Source: an uncultured Bacteroidota bacterium (GTDB lineage Bacteria > Bacteroidota > Bacteroidia > Chitinophagales > Chitinophagaceae). From it: 5,031 bases of DNA. Where the stretch lies: positions 1 through 5,031 of the forward strand of contig CAMPKR010000205.1 in the NCBI GenBank assembly GCA_946887345.1, given 5' to 3'. A program made the position numbers and the translations under genes. Below are positions 1 through 5,031 of the stretch, piece by piece. The notes beneath the pieces were generated by a model. The model was not told the origin of the DNA and made no database searches. It saw only the letters and a list, made by a program, of their open reading frames with translations. Every line of letters starts with the position of its first letter. Positions within the stretch are counted from its first letter, which is position 1.

Positions 1-1
1 G

Positions 2-139
2 CTTTCAGGAGTTCACGCCATTTTTATGGCGGCTACTGGACTAGCTGAGGCATCCCTCCCGTTCGAACCGATTGCTCACACGGGCGGGCCTGCCACGAGG
101 GGAGTCGCGTACTATTTTATTTACAATCTTTTAAGATAA
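2..139 (+). CDS. Possible 3' end of an unrecognised gene (partial, low confidence)
   Basis: One plus-strand frame is open from the left edge to a TAA at 137-139, giving 45 codons whose last residues read VAYYFIYNLLR. I do not recognise the peptide. A stretch this short stays open by chance fairly often, and several codons (AGG, GGG, CTA) are uncommon in the clear genes of this window, so coding is doubtful. If real, its 3' end overlaps the 3' end of the convergent acetyltransferase gene by 19 bases. The alternative is a non-coding, structured GC-rich segment, since two hairpins can be drawn within it. The other two plus frames stop within the first 50 bases. Confidence 0.2.
   Translation, partial: LSGVHAIFMAATGLAEASLPFEPIAHTGGPATRGVAYYFIYNLLR
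16..31. other. Short perfect hairpin
   Basis: CGCCAT (16-21) and ATGGCG (26-31) form a perfect 6-bp inverted repeat around TTTT. Neither strand continues into a run of T, so it is not a convincing intrinsic terminator. It lies beyond the end of the minus-strand acetyltransferase gene, where a 3' end signal could be expected, but its role is unknown. Confidence 0.35.
49..94. other. GC-rich imperfect stem-loop
   Basis: GGCA (49-52) pairs with TGCC (91-94), CCC (54-56) with GGG (86-88), and CCCGT (58-62) with ACGGG (80-84). Between these blocks are a one-against-two bulge (T53 against C89-C90) and one T/C mismatch (57/85). The terminal loop is 17 bases and includes TTCGAA. The stem is about 12 bp and strongly GC-rich for this AT-leaning intergenic DNA. 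No U-tract follows on either strand. It could be part of an unrecognised structured RNA, a transcript-end structure, or chance pairing within a coding tail. Confidence 0.3.
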
Positions 140-552
140 TGAAAGCCGCGGGCTATGAAGCCTTCGCGGTAGTAGAAATGGTGGGCTTTGAAGTTTTCTA
201 CATAGGCGTCGAGCATGAGCATTTCGCAGTTGTTGGCTTTGGCCTCTTCTGTCATCCAGTCGAGAAGCATCTTGCCTACACCTTTGGAGCGGTGCGATTC
301 GGCAACAACGAAGTTGTCGATCTCCAGGTATTTTCCTGAGTATAATTTGGCACATATCCAGTAGCCTGAGACAGCAATGCATCGCTCCTCTTCGTACAAG
401 GCTACCTGGTAATAGTTGTGCGGCACCATTTGATGTAATAATGATTCGTAGTTCTCTTTAGTGAGGACAGGCGTAAGCTGCTGTATGAGTTCAAGGTTGG
501 GCAGCATACCTTCTATGTCCGATATTTTGCGGATAGAAATATTTTTCTGCAT
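121..552 (-). CDS. GNAT-family N-acetyltransferase
   Basis: This is a predicted cytoplasmic acetyl-CoA-dependent acetyltransferase of 143 residues, a single GNAT domain of usual length. The first strand (ISIRKI, 5-10) starts the fold. Motif A is clear: strand EIDNFVV (77-83) followed by HRSKGVG (87-93), which fits the R/Q-x-x-G-x-G/A pyrophosphate-binding loop, and then helix KMLLDWMTEEA. Motif B follows in YVENFKAHHFYYREGF (117-132), with tyrosines where the general acid usually sits. The substrate cannot be deduced. An in-frame ATG exists 20 codons upstream (612), but that extension is Asn/Gln/Ser-rich and encoded mostly by degenerate 8-base repeats, so I prefer the ATG at 552-550, which begins just before the first GNAT strand. 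The sequence TATATTTG (564-557, minus strand) ends four bases before this ATG. If it is a Bacteroidota -7 box, the transcript would be leaderless; no -33 TTG is visible. The gene is separated from porP by a terminator. Confidence 0.85.
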   Translation of the reverse strand: MQKNISIRKISDIEGMLPNLELIQQLTPVLTKENYESLLHQMVPHNYYQVALYEEERCIAVSGYWICAKLYSGKYLEIDNFVVAESHRSKGVGKMLLDWMTEEAKANNCEMLMLDAYVENFKAHHFYYREGFIARGFHYLKRL

Positions 553-565
553 GGGACAAATATAG

Positions 566-605
566 TTGATCGGTTGACTAGTTGATTGGTTGGCAGATTG
601 ATTCA
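566..605. repeat. Five degenerate 8-base tandem repeats
   Basis: On the plus strand the sequence divides into TTGATCGG, TTGACTAG, TTGATTGG, TTGGCAGA and TTGATTCA, each beginning TTG and most fitting TTGAyyrG. The array lies immediately upstream of the preferred acetyltransferase start and inside the optional 20-codon N-terminal extension. Because the unit is not a multiple of three, it is more likely leader or promoter DNA than a protein repeat. Its function is unknown. Confidence 0.6.
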
Positions 606-687
606 TCTTCATTACTTAGGGCGCTCCGTAATTTGATAATGTGTATGCCAGTATTATTATAGCGTTGCTGCCCGATTACCAGCAATA

Positions 688-716
688 AAAAATGCCCCAC
701 ATTGCGGGGCATTTTT
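688..716. terminator. Bidirectional intrinsic terminator
   Basis: A perfect 11-bp stem pairs 688-698 with 706-716 (core ATGCCCC / GGGGCAT) around a 7-base loop. The A/T ends give a T-run after the GC core on both strands: six T bases on the minus strand and five on the plus strand. It lies 20 bases past the stop codon of the minus-strand porP-like gene and so most likely ends that transcript. It also insulates the acetyltransferase gene from porP read-through. Confidence 0.88.
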
Positions 717-735
717 ATTAAATATCTGTTAGCTA

Positions 736-1773
736 TTAGAACTTAGGACAACGGAAGTTGTAAGTAGGTCCTTTTTCGCGCTTGTTGATACAGCCATTGA
801 AGATGAGTGATATTTCGTAAGCACCCATACCTTTTGTAGCGGGAGTGAAGCTGGATACGTTAACGTCGTAGCTGATACCCAGTTGCATCTTAGACCATTC
901 GAAAGCGATGTAAGGGGCGATCGCATCGTTGTAACGATACCATGCACCCAGGTAGAAGATGGTGTTCTTCTGGAACTCTTCGTCATGACCGGGATTGAGG
1001 ATGAAACCTACTGCAGCACCCAGAACCAGTTCAGAAGCCTTAGCCTGGCTTTGATACAGGGCAGAAGCATATAGTACTGAATTCTCGTTCAGGTCGAATG
1101 AACCACCCAGGTAACCAGTATAACGAGAGTGTATGCGGTTGTTACCATTCAGGAAGGTTTCAACAGGCTGGGTAAGGTGATAGTAAGAGAAACCGATATA
1201 AGCACTTGCATGCTCAGCTACGCGGCCGGTGTACATAATACCTGCATTGAAATCGGGGTAGTTAACATCCGAGTTGCTCAGGTTTTCCGTTGTAGGCAGG
1301 GAAGCGTAGGTAGTGCTTGGGTCGTATTGGTCTTCAAACTGAAGCTTGGTAAAGTCGATATTCTTCTGAACCATAGAACCCTGGAAACCAAGAGAGATAT
1401 TGTGCCTCTTATCCTGGCCGAAAGCCTTATGGTAAGCCAAAGACAGACCTACAGTGATGTTCTGAAGGCTACCAAGACCTGATTTATCGTAAAGAAGGAG
1501 CAAACCCAGACCAACGGCATCGCCATTGTTCAATTTTCCCTTCATGGTAGACATGTCGTAAGAAACAGTACCCGTTGTGTAAGGATTAGCCGATACAGAG
1601 CCCCATTGCTGACGATAGTTGGCAGCCAGGCGCAGATCGCACTGAGTTAAACCGGTGAGGGCAGGGTTTAGAGTCATGGGTGATGCAAAATATTGAGTAA
1701 AGTGGGCATCCTGAGCCTGTACACTACCCGCCAACATCATCGCCGCGCTTACCCCTAGTAATATTTTCTTCAT
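736..1773 (-). CDS. PorP/SprF-family type IX secretion system outer membrane protein
   Basis: This is a 345-residue protein of the PorP/SprF family, which are beta-barrel outer membrane proteins tied to the type IX secretion system and gliding adhesin export in Bacteroidota. Residues 1-20 form a signal peptide (Lys-Lys start, hydrophobic core, cleavage after SVQA). The mature N-terminus has the family hallmark AHFTQYFASPMTLNPALTG (23-41). The body shows alternating strands rich in aromatic residues, Gly and Asn, as expected for a barrel of this kind, and the end is YNFRCPKF, again typical. Length is normal for the family. Many relatives sit beside a giant secreted adhesin or a second T9SS protein; none is present here, so the gene appears to stand alone after upp. 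Its own promoter is likely, and a strong terminator lies just after the stop. Which paralogue it is (PorP, SprF or other) and its cargo cannot be decided from this window, so no symbol is given. Confidence 0.9.
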   Translation of the reverse strand: MKKILLGVSAAMMLAGSVQAQDAHFTQYFASPMTLNPALTGLTQCDLRLAANYRQQWGSVSANPYTTGTVSYDMSTMKGKLNNGDAVGLGLLLLYDKSGLGSLQNITVGLSLAYHKAFGQDKRHNISLGFQGSMVQKNIDFTKLQFEDQYDPSTTYASLPTTENLSNSDVNYPDFNAGIMYTGRVAEHASAYIGFSYYHLTQPVETFLNGNNRIHSRYTGYLGGSFDLNENSVLYASALYQSQAKASELVLGAAVGFILNPGHDEEFQKNTIFYLGAWYRYNDAIAPYIAFEWSKMQLGISYDVNVSSFTPATKGMGAYEISLIFNGCINKREKGPTYNFRCPKF

Positions 1774-1785
1774 CTGTATGATTTT

Positions 1786-1798
1786 GTTAATGTTTAAC
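1786..1798. repeat. Small inverted repeat in the porP leader
   Basis: GTTAA (1786-1790) and TTAAC (1794-1798) form a perfect 5-bp inverted repeat around TGT, 13 bases upstream of the porP-like start and within the predicted 5' untranslated region. It is AT-rich and short, so chance is quite possible; an operator or weak leader hairpin is the alternative. Confidence 0.25.
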
Positions 1799-1812
1799 GA
1801 TATTTATGAAAG

Positions 1813-1842
1813 CAAAATAAGCCAATTATTCCTATAATACAA
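1813..1842 (-). promoter_or_regulatory. Predicted promoter for the porP-like gene
   Basis: Reading the minus strand, TTG (1842-1840) is followed after 19 bases by TTATTTTG (1820-1813), which matches the Bacteroidota -7 consensus TAnnTTTG in seven of eight positions. The spacing suits the known -33/-7 arrangement. Transcription would start near 1808, leaving a leader of about 35 bases. This supports porP expression independent of upp, which lies 97 bases upstream on the same strand with no visible terminator between them. Confidence 0.45.
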
Positions 1843-1870
1843 GACAAGGTTCAAGTTTATTTTAGTTGGG

Positions 1871-2521
1871 TCAGGACTGGACTTTACTGCCATAAGACAG
1901 GTCTCCTGCGTCTCCCAGCCCGGGAACTATATATCCCCTTGCGGTTAATTCGTCATCTATGGTTCCCGCCCATATATGTGCATCGGGGAAACGCCTTTTT
2001 ACCAGTTCTATACCCACTGTGCAGGCTATGGCCGTAACCACATGTATCTGCGAGGGTGTCTGATCATCTGTCAGTGACTGCAAAGCCAGTACCAGCGAGG
2101 CGCCGGTTGCCAGCATCGGGTCAGCTATTATCAGCGGCCTTCCCTCTACTTCGGGAGAGGTGACGTAGTGTTGTTCTATCTCAAAGCTGCCATCACGGTG
2201 GTGTTTCCTGTAGGCAGCTACAAAGGCGTTGTCGGCCATGTCAAAATAGTTCAGCAATCCCTGGTGCAGCGGTACACCGGCCCTTAGGATCGTTGCCAGC
2301 ACAGGTTGGGGATCTAAATTCCTGCATTCTGCTTCACCCAGGGGAGTAGTAATGGTAACAGTTGCATATGAGAGTTTTTTACTTATCTCGTAAGCTGCTA
2401 CCTCACCTATGCGTTCCATATTTCGCCTGAACCGCATCCTGTCTCCCTGCATGTCTACATCCCTTATTTCCCTTATCCAGTTACTCAGTACTGAATCTGT
2501 GCTGCCAAGATCAATAACCAT
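1871..2521 (-). CDS. upp: Uracil phosphoribosyltransferase
   Basis: This cytoplasmic salvage enzyme joins uracil to 5-phosphoribosyl-1-pyrophosphate to give UMP and pyrophosphate. The 216-residue length is normal for the family. Residues ILRAGVPLHQGLL (78-90) contain the conserved Arg-Ala-Gly segment. The PRPP-binding signature is LIIADPMLATGAS (130-142), and the uracil-binding C-terminal loop is YIVPGLGDAGDLSYG (197-211). All core motifs are intact, so it should be active. The start at 2521 gives about 30 residues before the MRFRRNMERIGEVAAYE helix, usual for bacterial enzymes; internal Met24 and Met29 are possible but less likely. The divergent neighbour is uppS, and porP follows on the same strand after 97 bases. 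A minus-strand sequence TAAGTTTA (2535-2528) resembles a -7 box but lies almost on the start and lacks a clear -33 element, so the promoter is uncertain. Confidence 0.95.
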   Translation of the reverse strand: MVIDLGSTDSVLSNWIREIRDVDMQGDRMRFRRNMERIGEVAAYEISKKLSYATVTITTPLGEAECRNLDPQPVLATILRAGVPLHQGLLNYFDMADNAFVAAYRKHHRDGSFEIEQHYVTSPEVEGRPLIIADPMLATGASLVLALQSLTDDQTPSQIHVVTAIACTVGIELVKRRFPDAHIWAGTIDDELTARGYIVPGLGDAGDLSYGSKVQS

Positions 2522-2582
2522 AGAATGTAAACTTACTGAAGCTTTAAAAGAACCTGAACTCCTTCCTTCAACAAATTTTCGT

Positions 2583-2597
2583 CAATATTATATATTG
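2583..2597. repeat. AT-rich palindrome in the upp/uppS divergent region
   Basis: CAATAT (2583-2588) and ATATTG (2592-2597) form a perfect 6-bp inverted repeat with a TAT centre. It lies 62 bases upstream of the upp start and well upstream of the uppS promoter, a position suited to a regulator site for either gene. Low sequence complexity means it may be chance. Confidence 0.3.
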
Positions 2598-2654
2598 TTT
2601 TTCCGTTCTAATAGCGGTGTAGCGTTAAAGTGGAGTTAAACTCATATGTGCCTA

Positions 2655-2692
2655 TTTGTATGCAGGGACTACCGTCTATTTTTGTACCTTTG
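2655..2692 (+). promoter_or_regulatory. Predicted uppS-bamA promoter with two adjacent -7 boxes
   Basis: TTTG (2655-2658) can serve as the -33 element. After 18 bases comes TATTTTTG (2677-2684), and directly abutting it TACCTTTG (2685-2692); both match the Bacteroidota -7 consensus TAnnTTTG fully. The first has the better spacing to the -33 TTTG, while the second is 26 bases away. Transcription would begin around 2688-2697, giving a leader of roughly 35-45 bases before the uppS ATG. The leader is AT-rich with no clear Shine-Dalgarno site, as is normal for this phylum. Confidence 0.6.
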
Positions 2693-2730
2693 CACACCTT
2701 TTAATAAAAGATAGGTTTCTGGACTTAGAT

Positions 2731-3492
2731 ATGGAGGTTTTACATTCAATCGACCGTGACAGGTTGCCCCGCCACATAGCCATTATTATGGATGGCAATG
2801 GACGCTGGGCCAAAGAGCGCGGCGAAGATCGTGTATATGGTCACCACGAAGGTGTGCTTAGTGTGCGCGAGATAGTGAATACCTCTGCAGAGCTTGGCAT
2901 TTCTTATCTAACTCTTTACGCATTTTCTACAGAGAACTGGAACAGGCCCAAGGCAGAAGTTGATGCGCTTATGGAGTTGCTGGTGAATACCATCCGCAAA
3001 GAAATTGAAGAGCTGAAGAAAAATAACGTTCGCCTGCACATTATAGGCGACTTTGAAAGCCTGCCTGAAATTTGCCAGAAGGAACTGAACGAAGCAAAAG
3101 AAATAACTGCGGCAAATAATGGCCTGAACCTGGTACTCGCGCTTAGCTATAGCTCGCGCTGGGAAATTCAGCAGGCTGCAAAAAAGATAGCAGAAGATGC
3201 AAAGGCAGGTGTGCTGAATCCTGACGATATAGATGATTCAGTTTTTCATAAATACCTGAGCACAGCAGCGTTTCCTGATCCTGAACTGATGATCCGCACC
3301 AGCGGCGAATACAGGATCAGCAATTACTTACTGTACCAATTGGCCTATGCCGAGTTTTATTTTACTCCTGTGCATTGGCCCGAATTCCGTAAACAACATT
3401 TGTACGAAGCTTTACTTAACTACCAGCAGCGCGAAAGGCGCTTTGGGAAAACAAGCGAACAAATTCAAACGACCACACACCAGCATGTATAA
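2731..3492 (+). CDS. uppS: Isoprenyl transferase (undecaprenyl diphosphate synthase)
   Basis: This cis-prenyltransferase extends farnesyl diphosphate with isopentenyl diphosphate to undecaprenyl diphosphate, the precursor of the lipid carrier for peptidoglycan, O-antigen and capsule units. The protein has 253 residues, the usual length. Conserved elements appear in order: HIAIIMDGNGRWA (15-27) with the catalytic Asp21; YAFSTENWNRP (63-73) with Asn69 and Arg72 near the substrate; and IRTSGEYRISNYLLYQLAYAE (188-208) with Arg189, Arg195, Ser197 and Glu208, equivalent to the diphosphate and Mg-binding residues of the E. coli enzyme. The frame is open upstream to a TTG at 2656, but that would add 25 atypical residues and place the promoter inside the gene, so the ATG at 2731 is chosen. 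The last 8 bases overlap the bamA start, indicating coupled translation. No anomalies were seen. Confidence 0.96.
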   Translation: MEVLHSIDRDRLPRHIAIIMDGNGRWAKERGEDRVYGHHEGVLSVREIVNTSAELGISYLTLYAFSTENWNRPKAEVDALMELLVNTIRKEIEELKKNNVRLHIIGDFESLPEICQKELNEAKEITAANNGLNLVLALSYSSRWEIQQAAKKIAEDAKAGVLNPDDIDDSVFHKYLSTAAFPDPELMIRTSGEYRISNYLLYQLAYAEFYFTPVHWPEFRKQHLYEALLNYQQRERRFGKTSEQIQTTTHQHV

Positions 3493-5031
3493 GACCTTTT
3501 TGCGTTGTTGCCTTTTTCTATGCTGCCTGTTATACTCAGTCAATCCCATTTTTGCGCAAGTCGGTTCTTCTGCTAACACCGGAACACCCCAGACTCAATA
3601 TATAATAGGTGGTTTGAAAGCAAAGGGGACTGAATACATAGACCAGGACCTACTTATAGGTATCACAGGTCTTGCCGTTGGCGACAAAGTAAGGCTGCCC
3701 TATGATGAATCTATTGCCAAGGCGATCCGTATTCTCTGGAAGCAGGAGCTTTTCTCTGATGTCCGTATAGATATAGAGAAGATAGTTGCCGATAAAGTTT
3801 TCCTTATTATAGTAGTGGAAGAGCGTCCCCGCCTGGGCAGGTACAACTTCCGCGGTGTGAAGAAAAGCGAAGCACAGGACCTGAAGGATAAAGTGAACCT
3901 GGTAACTTCTAAAGTGGTAACACAGGCTACTAAACAGGATGCAGTTGCCCGCATCAGGAAATACTACGAAGAGAAAGGTTACGGTAACGTAAATATTACT
4001 GTACGTGAACGCCGCGACACGCTAAGTGATAATTCCGTTATCCTTAATTTCGATATCATCAAAGGTGCAAAGACGCACATAAACCAGGTAAATATCATTG
4101 GCAACGAAAACGCTACCGATGCGCGCCTGAAGAGAACATTGAAGTCTACTAAGGAAATGGCTCGTATCAGCCTGTATCCTGCAGACAGGAACAGCGCGGG
4201 CGGTCCCGAGAAGCGTTCGTTCGGGAAATATCTTTCTAACTTCGGTTTCCTTTCTCTTTCGCAAACGCTGGATGCACTGAATCCTTATTTCCGCTACACC
4301 TTTTTCTCATCATCTAAGTTCAACCGTACTAAATACGAAGATGATAAGCAGGCATTGATAGCCTATTACAATACACTGGGCTACAGGGATGCCAATATTC
4401 TGAAAGACAGCGTATATGCTGTAGAGAATGGCAACCTGAATGTGGACATATATATTGCCGAAGGCCGCAAATACTACTTCGGCGATATGGAGTGGAGAGG
4501 TAATACCAAATACAGCAGCGAGTATCTTTCACAGGTACTGGGTATCAAGAGGGGAGATGTTTATAACCTGGAACTGCTTGAAACCCGTATAGGCCGCCAG
4601 CTGAGTCCTGAGGGTACCCAGGACGTGAGCAGCCTCTATATGGACGATGGCTACCTGTTCTTCAACATCGACCCGGTTGAAACTTCGATAATAGGTGACA
4701 CGATCAACTACGAAATGCGTGTGACCGAAGGTCCGCAGGCTACTATTAAGAATGTAATAATAGTTGGTAACGATAAAACCAACGAACACGTTATACGTCG
4801 CGAACTGAGAACACTTCCCGGTAATAAGTTCAGCCGCGAAGCGTTGATCCGTTCACAAAGGGAAATTGCTAACCTTAACTTCTTTGACCAGGAGAAAATT
4901 GGTATTCAGCCAAAACCTAATCCGCAGGATGGTACGGTTGATATTGAATATTCATTGGTTGAAAAATCAAGCGACCAGCTGCAGCTCTCTGCCGGGTTCG
5001 GCGGTGGTGTAAGGTTCTATGGTAACATAGG
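3485..5031 (+). CDS. bamA: Outer membrane protein assembly factor BamA (3' end outside window)
   Basis: This is the Omp85-family core of the beta-barrel assembly machinery, which folds and inserts outer membrane proteins. The frame runs unbroken from ATG 3485 through the right edge: 515 residues plus two bases. Residues 1-24 are a signal peptide (cleavage after IFA, before Gln25), unusual in having four Cys. Five POTRA repeats follow at about 38-115, 117-195, 198-329, 331-416 and 419-493. Repeated cues are the opening strand with IxGNxxT or similar (IIGNENATD, 204-212; IVGNDKTNE, 426-434), the Tyr-Tyr-x-x-x-Gly-Tyr helix end (YYEEKGY, 160-166; YYNTLGY, 294-300), and closing acidic strands such as VTEGPQA. 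POTRA3 is about 130 residues instead of about 80, with an insertion near 225-275. The barrel begins at about 498 (QLQLSAGFGGG). The gene overlaps uppS by 8 bases and shares its promoter. The rest of the barrel lies beyond the window. Confidence 0.95.
   Translation, partial: MYKTFLRCCLFLCCLLYSVNPIFAQVGSSANTGTPQTQYIIGGLKAKGTEYIDQDLLIGITGLAVGDKVRLPYDESIAKAIRILWKQELFSDVRIDIEKIVADKVFLIIVVEERPRLGRYNFRGVKKSEAQDLKDKVNLVTSKVVTQATKQDAVARIRKYYEEKGYGNVNITVRERRDTLSDNSVILNFDIIKGAKTHINQVNIIGNENATDARLKRTLKSTKEMARISLYPADRNSAGGPEKRSFGKYLSNFGFLSLSQTLDALNPYFRYTFFSSSKFNRTKYEDDKQALIAYYNTLGYRDANILKDSVYAVENGNLNVDIYIAEGRKYYFGDMEWRGNTKYSSEYLSQVLGIKRGDVYNLELLETRIGRQLSPEGTQDVSSLYMDDGYLFFNIDPVETSIIGDTINYEMRVTEGPQATIKNVIIVGNDKTNEHVIRRELRTLPGNKFSREALIRSQREIANLNFFDQEKIGIQPKPNPQDGTVDIEYSLVEKSSDQLQLSAGFGGGVRFYGNI

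Noticed and set aside
46..94. tRNA or tmRNA suggested by GTTCGAACC and the GC-rich stem
   Set aside because: TTCGAA resembles a T-loop, but the five bases on each side do not pair as a T-arm on either strand, and no acceptor stem, anticodon arm or D-arm could be laid out around it.
553..612. Upstream ATG at 612 as the acetyltransferase start
   Set aside because: The extra 20 residues are Asn/Gln/Ser-rich, derive from non-triplet DNA repeats and precede the first GNAT strand. It remains possible but is less likely than 552.
729..1482. Several 60-120 codon open frames on both strands inside the porP-like gene
   Set aside because: They lie wholly within a well-supported gene, show no family motifs and have compositions expected of out-of-frame reading.
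2656..2730. TTG at 2656 as the uppS start
   Set aside because: It would add 25 residues with no family resemblance and bury the strong TAnnTTTG promoter boxes in the coding sequence. The ATG at 2731 gives the normal 253-residue enzyme.
3700..4789. Minus-strand open frames opposite bamA
   Set aside because: They are antisense to a continuous, motif-rich BamA frame and encode low-plausibility Arg/Ser/Cys-rich peptides.
1..5031. A hidden mobile element, CRISPR array, toxin-antitoxin pair or novel multi-gene system
   Set aside because: No transposase or integrase, no regularly spaced identical repeats, no terminal inverted repeats and no unexplained gene cluster were seen. Nearly all of the sequence is covered by five recognisable genes with short intergenic gaps.

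Overview
The window looks like ordinary chromosomal backbone from a member of the Bacteroidota, most likely Chitinophagia or Sphingobacteriia-like. The reasons are a PorP/SprF-family type IX secretion protein with its hallmark N-terminal and C-terminal motifs, promoter boxes of the Bacteroidota TAnnTTTG type, the general absence of Shine-Dalgarno sites before starts, and a BamA with an insertion in its third POTRA domain. The exact genus cannot be read from the sequence.

Layout, left to right. Bases 1-118 are GC-rich with two possible hairpins. They also carry an open plus-strand frame entering from the left edge and ending at 139, which may be the tail of an unrecognised gene or may be chance. 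Three minus-strand genes follow: a GNAT acetyltransferase (552 to 121), a PorP/SprF-like outer membrane protein (1773 to 736) and uracil phosphoribosyltransferase upp (2521 to 1871). A strong bidirectional hairpin terminator at 688-716 separates porP from the acetyltransferase gene. A set of degenerate 8-base tandem repeats lies just upstream of the preferred acetyltransferase start.

A divergent intergenic region (2522-2730) holds a good promoter for the plus-strand pair uppS (2731-3492) and bamA (3485 to beyond the right edge). These two overlap by 8 bases and are almost certainly cotranscribed. The first makes the undecaprenyl carrier lipid for peptidoglycan and surface polysaccharides. The second inserts beta-barrel proteins into the outer membrane. 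PorP is itself a predicted outer membrane barrel and so a likely BamA client, while Upp is a pyrimidine salvage enzyme.

I see no mobile element, CRISPR array, rRNA, credible tRNA, defence system or otherwise undescribed multi-gene system here. The points worth a second look are small: the left-edge structured segment, the 8-mer repeats, the doubled -7 box before uppS, an AT-rich palindrome, and the insertion in BamA.
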